Shown here: positions 51,282-60,176 of the stretch, piece by piece
Numbering within the stretch: the stretch's first letter is position 1
How the letters are laid out: the number at the start of each line of letters is the position of its first letter
Origin: G963923955 sp963923955
GTDB lineage: Bacteria > Pseudomonadota > Gammaproteobacteria > Eutrophobiales > Eutrophobiaceae
NCBI GenBank assembly: GCA_963923955.1
Contig: OZ000552.1
Location: forward strand, 1-64,000
DNA length: 64,000 nt
Reading direction: 5' to 3'
Translations under genes and position numbers: made by a program
Notes under the pieces: model-generated
The model's database searches: none
What the model was told of the DNA's origin: nothing
The model's input: only the letters and a program-made list of their open reading frames with translations

Positions 51282-53588
51282 ATGATTGAACAAATAAAAC
51301 TTCTCAGAAATGTCGGGCTGTTTGATGATCACAACCCTCCGCAACAGGCTGCCTTCAAGCCGTTCACCCTGATCTATGGGGAAAATGCTCGCGGAAAAAC
51401 CACGTTAGCTTCCATTCTCCGCTCTTTAGCAACAAACACCCCCAATCTCGTTGTTGAGCGTCGCAGACTCGGGGCGCAGCATCCTCCGCATGTCGTGATA
51501 AACCACTTAGAGGGGCAGGCTGTATTTCAAAATGGAGCGTGGTCTCAATCGCAGCTAAACATCTCGATCTTCGATGATGTATTTGTCTCAGCCAATGTCT
51601 GTTCCGGGATTAAACTTCAAACTGCACATCGCCAGCGCGTACACGAGCTAATTCTTGGCGCACAGGGTGTAGCACTTAATGCTGCACTTCAAGGTCACGT
51701 TGCGCGGATTGAAGAACACAACGCTAAACTGCGCAATCTTGCCGAGGCCATACCAGTTGCTGCGCGAGGTCCTTATGAAGTCAATGCCTTCTGCAATCTC
51801 GATGAAGCCGCAGAAATCGAGCAAAAGATTCGGGATGCCGAAAAACGTCTCGCGGCAGCAAAGTCGTCTGACGTAATTCGGCAAAGCCCCACCTTTAAGC
51901 TGATCAGCCTACCGGACTTTGATCTCGACGGAATAAATGAAATCCTTGGCCGCACCCTAGCCGATCTGGAAGCAGTGGCAGCCGAACAGGTACGCGCCCA
52001 TATCGCCAAGCTGAGGGATGGCGGTGAGTCCTGGGTCTCAGACGGCATGGCGCGAATTGCACCCGTGTCCGAAGGCAGGGAAATTGATGCGTGCCCGTTC
52101 TGTGCACAAGATCTCACAGGCTCCAACCTAATTGACCATTACCGCTCTTACTTTAGCCAAGCATACGAAGGCCTGAAGGCTGCCATCCGCCAGATTGAGA
52201 TCGGTGTACGCAACGTCCATGCAGGCGATATTCCCCCCACCTTTGAGCGCAACGTGCGTACCGCAGCACAGACGCATGAATTCTGGAAAGACTTCGCCGA
52301 GCTGCCGGAAATCGACATTGATACAGCCATGGTTGCGCGTGATTGGAACGCTGCAAAGGAATATGTACTTGAGCAAATTCGTGCAAAGTCTGCCTCTCCG
52401 CTGGAGCCAATGGCGTTAACACAGGAAGCGATTCAGGCCACCCAAAATTATCGCGTACATATCACTGAGATTGCAGCACTTTCCGACCGACTTGTCGCCG
52501 CAAATGATCGCCTCGATATCGTCAAAGAACAAGCCACAGCAGGCGACCTTGCCGCCTTGAGTGCTGATCTCGCCAAGCTACAAGCACAAAAATTGCGCTA
52601 TGACCCCGAAGTCGCGCCATGCTGCGATGCCTATTTGATTGAGAAGGCCGCAAAAATCGCTACCGAAGCGCTGCGCGCCCAAGCTCGCACTGATCTGGAT
52701 CAGTACAGGGAACAGATTTTCCCGGCCTTTGAATGCTCTATCAACGACTATTTACAGCGCTTTGGCGCATCGTTTCGCCTTGGAAACGTTCAATCGGTCA
52801 ATACACGAGCGGGATCATCCGCTTCCTATTGTGTTGTCATCAATCAGCAAAACGTGAACATCACCGCAGACAATGGACCATCATTTCACAATACGTTAAG
52901 TGCAGGAGACCGAAACACGCTCGCACTTGCCTTCTTTTTTGCCTCGCTTGATCAAGACTCTAACCTTGCGAATAAAACTGTCGTGATAGACGATCCCATG
53001 ACCAGCCTTGACGATCACCGCACTTTGCGGACACGCCAAGAAATTATCAAGCTTGCCACAAGGGTGCAGCAAGTAATTGTCCTATCTCATTCCAAGCCCT
53101 TTCTATGCAGCCTTTGGGAGCAGGCGGATAGAAATGTTACTCTTCCCTTGCGCATCAATAGAGCGGCTAGCGGATCAGAAATTGCCGTTTGGGACGTGCG
53201 CAGCGACAGCATTTCAGAGTATGACAAACGCCATGAACTTGTCCGCTCATACCTGCGAGCAGCCGACTCTGCCAAAGAACGCGAAGTTGCACAGGCACTA
53301 AGACCAATCTTGGAGGCTTTTATGCGTGTTGCTTATCCAGAGCAGTTTCCGCCAGGAACGTTGCTCGGATCGTTCATTGGACTTTGCGAACAGCGAATCG
53401 ATAGTAAAAACGAAATACTCTCAGCATTAGACATTACCGAAATCAAGGCTCTGCTCGAATACGTCAATCAGTTTCATCATGATACCAATCCGGCTTGGCA
53501 GAAGGCTGTCATCAATGACACCGAGCTTTCCGACTTTGCGCAGCGAACGCTACTTTTCGCATCAAGATCTTCCCACCATCCTGCATAA
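51282..53588 (+). CDS. SMC/PrrC-like AAA ATPase (AAA_13 type)
   Basis: 768-aa ABC-like ATPase. Walker A GENARGKTTL is at residues 33-42; long coiled coils follow, with CPFC near residue 270 as a possible zinc hook; then the ABC signature LSAGDRNTLALAFFFA and Walker B TVVIDDPMTSLDD, with a final switch His in VIVLSHSKPF. This layout is that of the AAA_13 group, which includes the anticodon-nuclease proteins PrrC and RloC. The PrrC nuclease triad is not evident in the C-terminal part. It lies 29 nt after the candidate nuclease, so it is probably part of the same defence cassette. Confidence 0.8.
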   Translation: MIEQIKLLRNVGLFDDHNPPQQAAFKPFTLIYGENARGKTTLASILRSLATNTPNLVVERRRLGAQHPPHVVINHLEGQAVFQNGAWSQSQLNISIFDDVFVSANVCSGIKLQTAHRQRVHELILGAQGVALNAALQGHVARIEEHNAKLRNLAEAIPVAARGPYEVNAFCNLDEAAEIEQKIRDAEKRLAAAKSSDVIRQSPTFKLISLPDFDLDGINEILGRTLADLEAVAAEQVRAHIAKLRDGGESWVSDGMARIAPVSEGREIDACPFCAQDLTGSNLIDHYRSYFSQAYEGLKAAIRQIEIGVRNVHAGDIPPTFERNVRTAAQTHEFWKDFAELPEIDIDTAMVARDWNAAKEYVLEQIRAKSASPLEPMALTQEAIQATQNYRVHITEIAALSDRLVAANDRLDIVKEQATAGDLAALSADLAKLQAQKLRYDPEVAPCCDAYLIEKAAKIATEALRAQARTDLDQYREQIFPAFECSINDYLQRFGASFRLGNVQSVNTRAGSSASYCVVINQQNVNITADNGPSFHNTLSAGDRNTLALAFFFASLDQDSNLANKTVVIDDPMTSLDDHRTLRTRQEIIKLATRVQQVIVLSHSKPFLCSLWEQADRNVTLPLRINRAASGSEIAVWDVRSDSISEYDKRHELVRSYLRAADSAKEREVAQALRPILEAFMRVAYPEQFPPGTLLGSFIGLCEQRIDSKNEILSALDITEIKALLEYVNQFHHDTNPAWQKAVINDTELSDFAQRTLLFASRSSHHPA

Positions 53589-53663
53589 GGCGTTGACCGA
53601 TGACAAGCGAATTTCCATAGAAGCCATTGGTCTAGTGCGTTGGTTCGCTAGGCTGCTGGATGA

Positions 53664-54590
53664 TCAGCACAGTCCGCCACCCTTGTTGCAAACGCCGAGT
53701 ATGCGCCTGGCAGTAGCGTGGTGGCCAACAAGCAGGAATGGAAATCGCACGGCCTGAAACGGGTGCCCGGCAAGGCATGGCCGGAGCGTTATTACGAATA
53801 TAGCAATGCCCTTGATTTTCAGCAGTACAACGAGGGCGAGGCGGCGGAGGGAAAAGATAAATACCTAATCCCGCGCTTTGGCTTCGTTGCGCCGCAGTTT
53901 GAAAGACCTAAGCCACCGCGCGGGCGAGTGCTGCGCCAGTACACCACCCGCCCATTTTTTATCGGCTTCCAGCAGGAAGACACGCCGGGTTTTACGGACA
54001 TTGATGGCATCGGGGTAAGCAGCACCTCGCCCGGCACCCTGGTCATCCTCTGTGAAGGCAAGCAGCGGGCGGGGTTTTATATCTGCTCTGTGTGTGGCTT
54101 CGGCGCGGAAGGCAGAGAAAGCTCACACAAGAACCACATGGGTGCTGCGTGTACCGGCACCTTGCAGCGCTACGCGCTCGGCCATGAGTTGGAAACCGAT
54201 GTGCTGTGCCCGCGCTTTGCCGGGCTGGCCGGCGAGGCCGATGCCTACTCCCTCGCCTACGCCGTGTTGCCGGGCGCGGCCCGGGCCCTGGATGTGCCGG
54301 CCACTGATCTTAGCGTAACGATCAAGACCGTCGGCGAAGGCCCCGTCATCGTGCTCTATGACAACGTCCCAGGCGGCGCCGGGCTGGTCAAGGAACTGGA
54401 GCGGCCGCATGTCTTCCGCGCCATGCTCGCCCACGCAATGATACGCGCGGACGGTGGCTGCGGCTGCGATGCCAGCTGCTACGGCTGCCTGCGCAGTTAT
54501 CAAAACCAGTTCGCCCATGATTATCTGGATAGAAAACGGGCGCTGGCCTTTTTGCGGCCGCAAGATGGCAAGGCAGCGGCGGGGGGCTGA
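53664..54590 (+). pseudogene. C-terminal remnant of DUF1998-type helicase
   Basis: The open frame follows a TGA at 53661 and continues as conserved protein (ATLVANAEYAPGSSVVANKQ) without a credible start codon; a GTG at 53718 exists but lies inside the conserved text. It carries the DUF1998 zinc cluster (CSVCGFG... and LETDVLCPRF) and the signature VLYDNVPGGAGLVKEL with CGCDASCYGCLRSYQNQ. About 308 codons remain of a helicase that would normally exceed 1000 residues. The motor domains are absent from the window. Confidence 0.8.
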
Positions 54591-54674
54591 GGCCTGGTGG
54601 TGGCATAGGCCGCCCGCTTCCCGCCCTTGTCCATAACTGCTAGACTGGCAGGCCATTCGTTGTAAGAGGGCGCA

Positions 54675-55421
54675 ATGGCCGGACACAGTAAATGGGCGAA
54701 TATCCAGCACCGCAAGGGGCGGCAGGATGCGCGGCGCGGTAAGTTGTTCAGCAAGTTGATCCGCGAGGTTACGGTGGCGGCTAAGTTGGGCGGCGGCGAC
54801 CCGCATGCCAATCCCCGCCTGCGCGCTGCGGTGGAAGCCGCCAAATCACAGAGCCTGCCCAAAGACACCATTGAGCGCGCGATCAAACGCGGTGCCGGCG
54901 GCGAGGAGGGCGGCGACCTGGAAGAGGCGCGCTATGAGGGCTATGGCCCCGGCGGCGTGGCCGTGTTGGTGGATTGCTTAACCGATAACCGCAAGCGCAC
55001 CGTGGCCGAGGTGCGCCATGCCTTTAGCAAACACGGCGGCAAGCTGGGCACGGACGGCTCGGTGGCGTATCTGTTTCACAAGGCCGGCCTGCTTGTCTTC
55101 CCGTCCGGCACGGATGAAGATGCCTTGATGGAGGCGGCGCTGGAGGCCGGGGCGGAGGATGTGATCAATAATGAGGACGGTTCCTTTGAGGTGCTGACTG
55201 CGGCGGAGGATTTCTTCGTCGTGAAGGAGGCGCTGGAGAGGGCCGGGCAAGCGGCCGAGAGCGCCGCGCTGACCTTGCGCGCACAGACCAGCAGCGAGCT
55301 GGATGCGGGCAATGCACAGAGCCTGTTACGTTTGCTGGATGTGCTCGATGAGCTGGATGATGTGCAACAGGTCTATTCCAATGCGGCGATTTCCGGGGAT
55401 GTGCTGGCGCAGTTATCCTAA
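54675..55421 (+). CDS. yebC: YebC/PmpR-family protein
   Basis: 248-aa cytoplasmic protein that begins MAGHSKWANIQHRKGRQDA, the universal family opening, and has the block GYGPGGVAVLVDCLTDNRKR. YebC proteins were long described as DNA-binding regulators; recent work indicates that members help ribosomes through proline stretches. It stands just before ruvC, the conserved gammaproteobacterial order yebC-ruvC-ruvA-ruvB. The upstream gap to the helicase remnant is 84 nt and marks the edge of the accessory block. Confidence 0.95.
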   Translation: MAGHSKWANIQHRKGRQDARRGKLFSKLIREVTVAAKLGGGDPHANPRLRAAVEAAKSQSLPKDTIERAIKRGAGGEEGGDLEEARYEGYGPGGVAVLVDCLTDNRKRTVAEVRHAFSKHGGKLGTDGSVAYLFHKAGLLVFPSGTDEDALMEAALEAGAEDVINNEDGSFEVLTAAEDFFVVKEALERAGQAAESAALTLRAQTSSELDAGNAQSLLRLLDVLDELDDVQQVYSNAAISGDVLAQLS

Positions 55422-55499
55422 GGCGCGCGGCCGCTTAACCATTTTGTTTGCCGCCATGAACCCATCCCGCCGTAAGGTCGCCGCCCGGCATCAGCTGCC

Positions 55500-56018
55500 A
55501 TGATCCGCATCCTCGGCATCGACCCCGGCTCGCAGCTCACCGGCTACGGCATCATCGACATGGACGGCAACCATGCCACCGCCGTTGCGCATGGCGTTAT
55601 CAAGGTCAAAGGCGCGGCGGCGGGCGATAAACTGCATCTTATTTTTCAGGAACTAAGCCGGCTCATCTCCCGCCACCGGCCGGATGAGGCGGCCATTGAG
55701 CGTGTCTTCATGCACCGCAATGCGGATTCCGCCTTGAAGCTCGGCCAGGCCCGGGGCGCTGCGCTCACCGCTATTGCTAACAGCCGCCTGCCCAGCTATG
55801 AATACACCGCCAACCAGGTCAAGCAGGCAACAGTGGGCAAGGGTCATGCGGCCAAGCAGCAGGTGCAGCACATGGTGAAGATCCTGCTGTGCCTAGCTGA
55901 TCCGCCGGCGGCGGATGCGGCGGATGCGCTGGCCGTTGCTCTGTGTCATGGCCACGCGCGCGAGGGGCTGATGAGAATGGCCGGGGTCAGCGGGATGCGG
56001 CGGGGACGGCTGCAATGA
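55500..56018 (+). CDS. ruvC: Holliday-junction resolvase RuvC
   Basis: Cuts four-way DNA junctions made by recombination. The RNase H-like fold shows the catalytic acids: Asp7 in ILGIDPGSQLTGYG, the Glu of AAIERVFMHRN and the C-terminal pair in ADAADALAVALCH. 172 aa equals the E. coli length (173). Its stop overlaps the ruvA start in ATGA, so ruvC, ruvA and ruvB are probably one transcript. Confidence 0.97.
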   Translation: MIRILGIDPGSQLTGYGIIDMDGNHATAVAHGVIKVKGAAAGDKLHLIFQELSRLISRHRPDEAAIERVFMHRNADSALKLGQARGAALTAIANSRLPSYEYTANQVKQATVGKGHAAKQQVQHMVKILLCLADPPAADAADALAVALCHGHAREGLMRMAGVSGMRRGRLQ

Positions 56019-56617
56019 TCGGGCAGTTGCGCGGCCGATTGACGCACAAGCAGGCGCCGTTGTTATTGATCGATGTCCAGGGCGTGGGCTATGAAGTGGA
56101 AGCGCCCATGACCACGATCTACCAGCTGCCCGCCGTCGGCGAGGAGGTGCAACTCTATACCCATCTGGCCATTCGGGATGATGCGCATTTGTTATTCGGC
56201 TTTGCCAGTGAGGATGAGCGGCGCCTGTTTCGCGGCTTGCTAAAGGTCAACGGCGTGGGCGCGAAGATGGCGCTGACCATACTCTCCAGCATCGAGGCGC
56301 AGGACTTTGCCGCGTGCGTGCAGCAGGGCGATGCTGAGCGGCTGGTGAAGCTGCCTGGGGTAGGCAAGAAGACCGCCGAGCGCCTGATCATGGAAATGCG
56401 TGACCGGTTGAAAGACCTGGCCTTGGATGGAATAACATCAGGTGCCGCCGACACGACGTTGGTTCGGGCGGATAGTGTCACAGCTGAGGCCGAGAGCGCC
56501 CTGATCGCCCTGGGCTATAAACCGCAGGAGGCCAGCCGCTATGTGCAGGGCGTGGCCGCAAAAGGCATGCGCGCCGAAGAACTCATTCGCGCGGCCTTAA
56601 AGGCCATTGGCAAATAG
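56015..56617 (+). CDS. ruvA: Holliday-junction DNA helicase subunit RuvA
   Basis: Binds the junction as a tetramer and loads RuvB. The N-terminal OB fold starts MIGQLRGRLTHKQ; the paired helix-hairpin-helix motifs are LLKVNGVGAKMALTIL and LVKLPGVGKKTAERLI; the C-terminal three-helix domain that contacts RuvB ends the chain (residues about 150-200). The length of 200 aa is normal. The ATG at 56015 overlaps the ruvC stop; upstream in-frame codons lie inside ruvC and are not used. Confidence 0.97.
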   Translation: MIGQLRGRLTHKQAPLLLIDVQGVGYEVEAPMTTIYQLPAVGEEVQLYTHLAIRDDAHLLFGFASEDERRLFRGLLKVNGVGAKMALTILSSIEAQDFAACVQQGDAERLVKLPGVGKKTAERLIMEMRDRLKDLALDGITSGAADTTLVRADSVTAEAESALIALGYKPQEASRYVQGVAAKGMRAEELIRAALKAIGK

Positions 56618-56648
56618 CGTGTCTTAGAAGAGAAAACAGCCCGTTAGC

Positions 56649-57707
56649 ATGTCCGAGATAAACCCGATCATATCGCCGCAGCACCATGCCGAAGATGGCA
56701 TGGCAGACAAGACCCTGCGTCCGCAGCGCCTGGCCGATTATCAAGGCCAACCGGCGGTGCATGAGCAGATGGATATCTTCATCAATGCGGCGCGCAAGCG
56801 CGGCGAATCGCTTGATCACGTCCTCATCTTCGGCCCGCCGGGCTTGGGCAAGACCACCCTGGCGCATATTATTGCCAACGAGATGAATGTCAGCATGCGC
56901 CAGACCTCCGGCCCGGTGCTGGAGCGCCCCGGCGACCTGGCGGCGCTGCTCACCAACTTAGAAGCAAAAGACGTGCTGTTTATCGATGAGATCCACCGCT
57001 TGAGTCCGGTGGTGGAGGAGATCCTGTATCCGGCCATGGAGGATTACCAGCTGGATATTATGATCGGAGAAGGGCCGGCGGCGCGCGCGATCAAGCTGGA
57101 TGTGCCGCCCTTTACCTTAGTCGGCGCCACCACCCGCGCCGGCCTGTTGACCTCGCCCTTGCGTGATCGCTTCGGCATCGTCCAGCGGCTGGAGTTCTAC
57201 AGCATCGAAGAACTCGCGCGCATCGTCAGGCGCTCAGCGCAAATCCTGGATGTCGCCGTGGAAGAGGCCGGGGCCAAGGCGATTGCGGCGCGCTCGCGCG
57301 GCACCCCGCGCATCGCCAATCGCTTGCTGCGGCGCGTGCGGGATTATGCGGAAGTCAAGTCTGATGGCAAGATCAGCGCGGCGATCGCGGGCCGGGCGCT
57401 GGACATGCTCAATGTTGACGAGCATGGTTTTGACATGATGGATCGCAAGCTGCTGTTGGCGATCATGCAGAAATTCGCCGGCGGCCCGGTCGGCATCGAC
57501 AGCATCGCCGCGGCCATCGGGGAAGAACGCGATACCATTGAAGATGTGATCGAGCCGTTTTTGATCCAGCAGGGTTTTATGATGCGCACCCCGCGCGGCC
57601 GGGTGGTCACCAAGAACGCCTGGCTGCATTTTGGCCTGGCGCTGCCGGAGCATGCGGTGCTGGAGCCGGATCTCTTCACCGCGCCTGCGGCGGATGAGAA
57701 AGGCTGA
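56649..57707 (+). CDS. ruvB: Holliday-junction DNA helicase motor RuvB
   Basis: AAA+ motor that drives branch migration. Walker A GPPGLGKTTLA and Walker B LFIDEIHR are present, with sensor region VGATTRAGLLTSPLRDRFG and a C-terminal winged helix ending in FLIQQGFMMRTPRGRV. 352 aa is within the family range (E. coli 336). It starts 31 nt after ruvA and is followed closely by ybgC, linking the ruv and tol-pal clusters as in Pseudomonas. Confidence 0.97.
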   Translation: MSEINPIISPQHHAEDGMADKTLRPQRLADYQGQPAVHEQMDIFINAARKRGESLDHVLIFGPPGLGKTTLAHIIANEMNVSMRQTSGPVLERPGDLAALLTNLEAKDVLFIDEIHRLSPVVEEILYPAMEDYQLDIMIGEGPAARAIKLDVPPFTLVGATTRAGLLTSPLRDRFGIVQRLEFYSIEELARIVRRSAQILDVAVEEAGAKAIAARSRGTPRIANRLLRRVRDYAEVKSDGKISAAIAGRALDMLNVDEHGFDMMDRKLLLAIMQKFAGGPVGIDSIAAAIGEERDTIEDVIEPFLIQQGFMMRTPRGRVVTKNAWLHFGLALPEHAVLEPDLFTAPAADEKG

Positions 57708-57732
57708 GCGCAATGCGCGTGAGTAGGGATTG

Positions 57733-58137
57733 ATGGCGGGCTTTCGCTGGTCGGTGCGCGTTTATTATGAAGACACCGATGCTGCCGGCGTGGTCTATCA
57801 TGCCAATTACTTGAAATTCCTGGATCAGGCCAGGACCGAGTGGCTGCGCACGGCCGGCTATTCACACCATGCGCTGCGGGAAGAGGAGAGGCTTATCTTT
57901 GTCGTGAAGGACATTCATTTACAATTTAAGCAAGCGGCGCGCCTGGACGATGTGCTGGACATTACCACGCAAATTAAAAAAGCGGGGGCGGCCAGCATTT
58001 TGTTTGCGCAAGAGATCTTCCGCCAAGCACAATTACTCTGCCGCGCCGAGGTGAACATCGCTTGTCTGGGTGCTGAGAGCTTAAAGCCGCGGCGCATTCC
58101 AAAATCACTCAAGGAAAAATTCCATTATGCCAACTGA
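57733..58137 (+). CDS. ybgC: Acyl-CoA thioesterase YbgC
   Basis: Hot-dog-fold thioesterase of the Tol-Pal cluster, acting on short-chain acyl-CoA or acyl carrier protein. The active-site block YYEDTDAAGVVYHANYLKFL includes the catalytic Asp, and ARTEWLR follows. The ATG at 57733 is preferred to the TTG one codon upstream. 134 aa matches E. coli (134). Its end overlaps the tolQ start by 11 nt. Confidence 0.95.
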   Translation: MAGFRWSVRVYYEDTDAAGVVYHANYLKFLDQARTEWLRTAGYSHHALREEERLIFVVKDIHLQFKQAARLDDVLDITTQIKKAGAASILFAQEIFRQAQLLCRAEVNIACLGAESLKPRRIPKSLKEKFHYAN

Positions 58138-58825
58138 ACTGTCAAGCGATCTGAGCCTGCTGCATCTTATCGCAGGTGCCAGCGCCCTGGTGCAGCTGGT
58201 CATGCTGATTCTGATTGCGGCATCAGTCATCTCCTGGGCGATGATCTTTCGCAAGTACGCCACCATCAAAGACGCCAAGCGCCAGGCGGACAAGTTTGAA
58301 GAGCAGTTCTGGTCCTTAGAAGACCTAAGCCCCCTATACACCCGTATCAGCAACAAGCGCTATGTCTGCTTAGGGATGGAGAAGATCTTCGCCGCCGGGT
58401 TCAAGGAATTTGCCCGCCTGCGCAAGCAGGAAGGCATTGATGCGGACGCCGTCATGGAAGGCTCGCAACGGGCGATGCGCGTGGCCTTGAACCGGGAGAT
58501 CGAGACGCTGGAAACCAACCTGTCCTTTCTCGCCACAGTCGGCTCCACCAGCCCTTATATCGGCTTATTCGGCACCGTGTGGGGGATCATGAACAGCTTC
58601 CGTGCGCTGGGCAATGTGCAGCAGGCCACGATTGCTTTGGTCGCCCCCGGCATTGCGGAAGCACTCATTGCCACGGCCATGGGCCTGTTCGCCGCCATCC
58701 CCGCGGTCATTGCGTACAACCGCTATTCCAATGACGTGGAACGACTCATTCACCGCTACGACACCTTCATGGAAGAGTTCTCCGCCATCCTCCACCGCCA
58801 TGCCCACAGCGGCCTGGCGAGATAG
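58127..58825 (+). CDS. tolQ: Tol-Pal system proton-channel subunit TolQ
   Basis: Inner-membrane protein related to MotA and ExbB; with TolR it uses the proton gradient to drive TolA and constrict the outer membrane at division. Three membrane segments are visible (residues about 17-38, 133-158 and 168-190), with the family block TVGSTSPYIGLFGTVWGIM at the second and ATAMGLFAAIPAVIAYN at the third. 232 aa fits E. coli (230). Confidence 0.96.
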   Translation: MPTELSSDLSLLHLIAGASALVQLVMLILIAASVISWAMIFRKYATIKDAKRQADKFEEQFWSLEDLSPLYTRISNKRYVCLGMEKIFAAGFKEFARLRKQEGIDADAVMEGSQRAMRVALNREIETLETNLSFLATVGSTSPYIGLFGTVWGIMNSFRALGNVQQATIALVAPGIAEALIATAMGLFAAIPAVIAYNRYSNDVERLIHRYDTFMEEFSAILHRHAHSGLAR

Positions 58826-58891
58826 GGGCGGGAAGAGTGCCATGAACCACGCCCCGCCAACCCACCGCCCCCGGTCTTAAAGGACACGCCC

Positions 58892-59314
58892 ATGCGCCAT
58901 CGAATCCGCAAGCGGCCGCTATCAGAGATCAATGTCGTGCCGTATATTGATGTCATGCTGGTGTTGCTGGTGATCTTTATGATCACCGCACCCCTGCTGA
59001 GCCAGGGCGTGAAGGTCGCCCTGCCGCAGACCCCGTCCGAGCCCTTGCCGCCGGCAGAGAGAGAGCCGGTGGTGGTCAGCGTGGATAGCGCCGGTAATTT
59101 TTTTATTAACTACGGCGATAACCAAGACCAGCCGGTTGCGCCTGAGACGCTGGTTAATCGCATCGGGGCGCTGTTGAAATACCAGCCCGACATCTCGGTC
59201 TATGTCAAGGGCGATGCAGAAGTGCCCTACGGGCGGGTGGTCGAGGTGATGGCCTTGTTGCAGGGCGCAGGCGTGGCGGGGGTCGGCCTGGTCACGGAGC
59301 CGCCCCGCCGGTAA
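58892..59314 (+). CDS. tolR: Tol-Pal system protein TolR
   Basis: Membrane partner of TolQ. One transmembrane segment (about residues 16-36) contains the proton-relay Asp in INVVPYIDVMLVLLVIFM; a periplasmic domain follows, which binds peptidoglycan in its open form. 140 aa matches E. coli (142). It is 66 nt downstream of tolQ and 4 nt before tolA. Confidence 0.96.
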   Translation: MRHRIRKRPLSEINVVPYIDVMLVLLVIFMITAPLLSQGVKVALPQTPSEPLPPAEREPVVVSVDSAGNFFINYGDNQDQPVAPETLVNRIGALLKYQPDISVYVKGDAEVPYGRVVEVMALLQGAGVAGVGLVTEPPRR

Positions 59315-59318
59315 TGCT

Positions 59319-60176
59319 ATGTGGCGCTCGCGTTTTATGCTCTATTCCTTATTGCTGCATGGGCTGGCGGGCGGCCTGCTTGTGCTTAGCCTGGATAACA
59401 CACCGGCGAGAACCATTAAGCCGCTGGCGCGCCCGCAGATCCTTAGCGCCGTTGTCGTTGACAAGGCCCGGGTTGAGGCCGAATTGCAACGCTTAAAAGA
59501 CATTGAAGATAGAAAGATAGAACAACAAAGAGAACTGGAGGACAAGCTCAAAGCACTGGAGCAGAAGCGGGTGCAGACCGAACAGCAGCGTCGGCTGGAA
59601 GAGAAGAAACTGGCTGCGGCCAGGAAGAAAAAGGCGCAGGAAGAGGCCGATAGAAAGGTGGAGCAAAAAAAGCTCGCGCGTCTAAAACAGGAGCAGGACG
59701 AACTGGAAAAACAAAAACGCGAGGCAGAAGAAGAACGCAAGCGCCTGGAAAAAGAGGCCGCCGAGCGCAAGCGCAAGGAAGAGGCCGAACGTAAGAAAAA
59801 AGAAGAACAACGGCGCCGGGAAGAGGAGGAGCAGCAGCGCCGCCAGGCAGAGTTGGCCGAAGAGGAGCGCCTTTTCAAGGTCGAGCAGGCGCGCCGCGAC
59901 CAGGCCGTGATTGGCCAGTTTAGCCAGCGTATTAACAATGCGATCGGACGGGAGTTTAATATCGTTGGCCTGCCGCCGGGCCTGTCCTGCGTCTTGCAGA
60001 TCCGCATGATCCCCGGCGGTGAGGTGGTGGCGGCACAGGTGGTCACGTCCAGCGGCAATGAAATCTTCGACCGGCGCGCCGAGATCGCAGTCAAGCGGGC
60101 CGCCCCGCTGCCGGTGCCCACAGATGCGCGCCTGTTTGAAAAGATGCGTGAACTTCGGCTAAGCTTCAGGCCATGA
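59319..60176 (+). CDS. tolA: Tol-Pal system protein TolA
   Basis: Spans the periplasm from the inner membrane to Pal and TolB. A transmembrane anchor (about residues 6-24) is followed by a long charged coiled coil of Glu, Lys, Arg, Gln and Ala (about residues 50-190) and a C-terminal domain with the paired cysteine-type fold start (GLPPGLSCVLQIRMIPGGEV). At 285 aa it is shorter than the E. coli protein (421) because the coil is shorter. Its stop overlaps tolB by 4 nt. Confidence 0.93.
   Translation: MWRSRFMLYSLLLHGLAGGLLVLSLDNTPARTIKPLARPQILSAVVVDKARVEAELQRLKDIEDRKIEQQRELEDKLKALEQKRVQTEQQRRLEEKKLAAARKKKAQEEADRKVEQKKLARLKQEQDELEKQKREAEEERKRLEKEAAERKRKEEAERKKKEEQRRREEEEQQRRQAELAEEERLFKVEQARRDQAVIGQFSQRINNAIGREFNIVGLPPGLSCVLQIRMIPGGEVVAAQVVTSSGNEIFDRRAEIAVKRAAPLPVPTDARLFEKMRELRLSFRP

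Noticed and set aside
53479..53757. 92-codon open frame across the end of the ATPase gene
   Set aside because: It is out of frame with both the ATPase and the helicase remnant and has no conserved text.
46358..54590. A complete Druantia or DISARM system
   Set aside because: The helicase lacks its motor domains, and the methylase, nuclease and ATPase sit inside it; none of the other named subunits can be recognised with confidence.
59342..60121. 259-codon Ser/Arg-rich open frame opposite tolA
   Set aside because: It mirrors the Glu/Lys-rich coiled coil of TolA on the other strand; the composition is explained by that alone.
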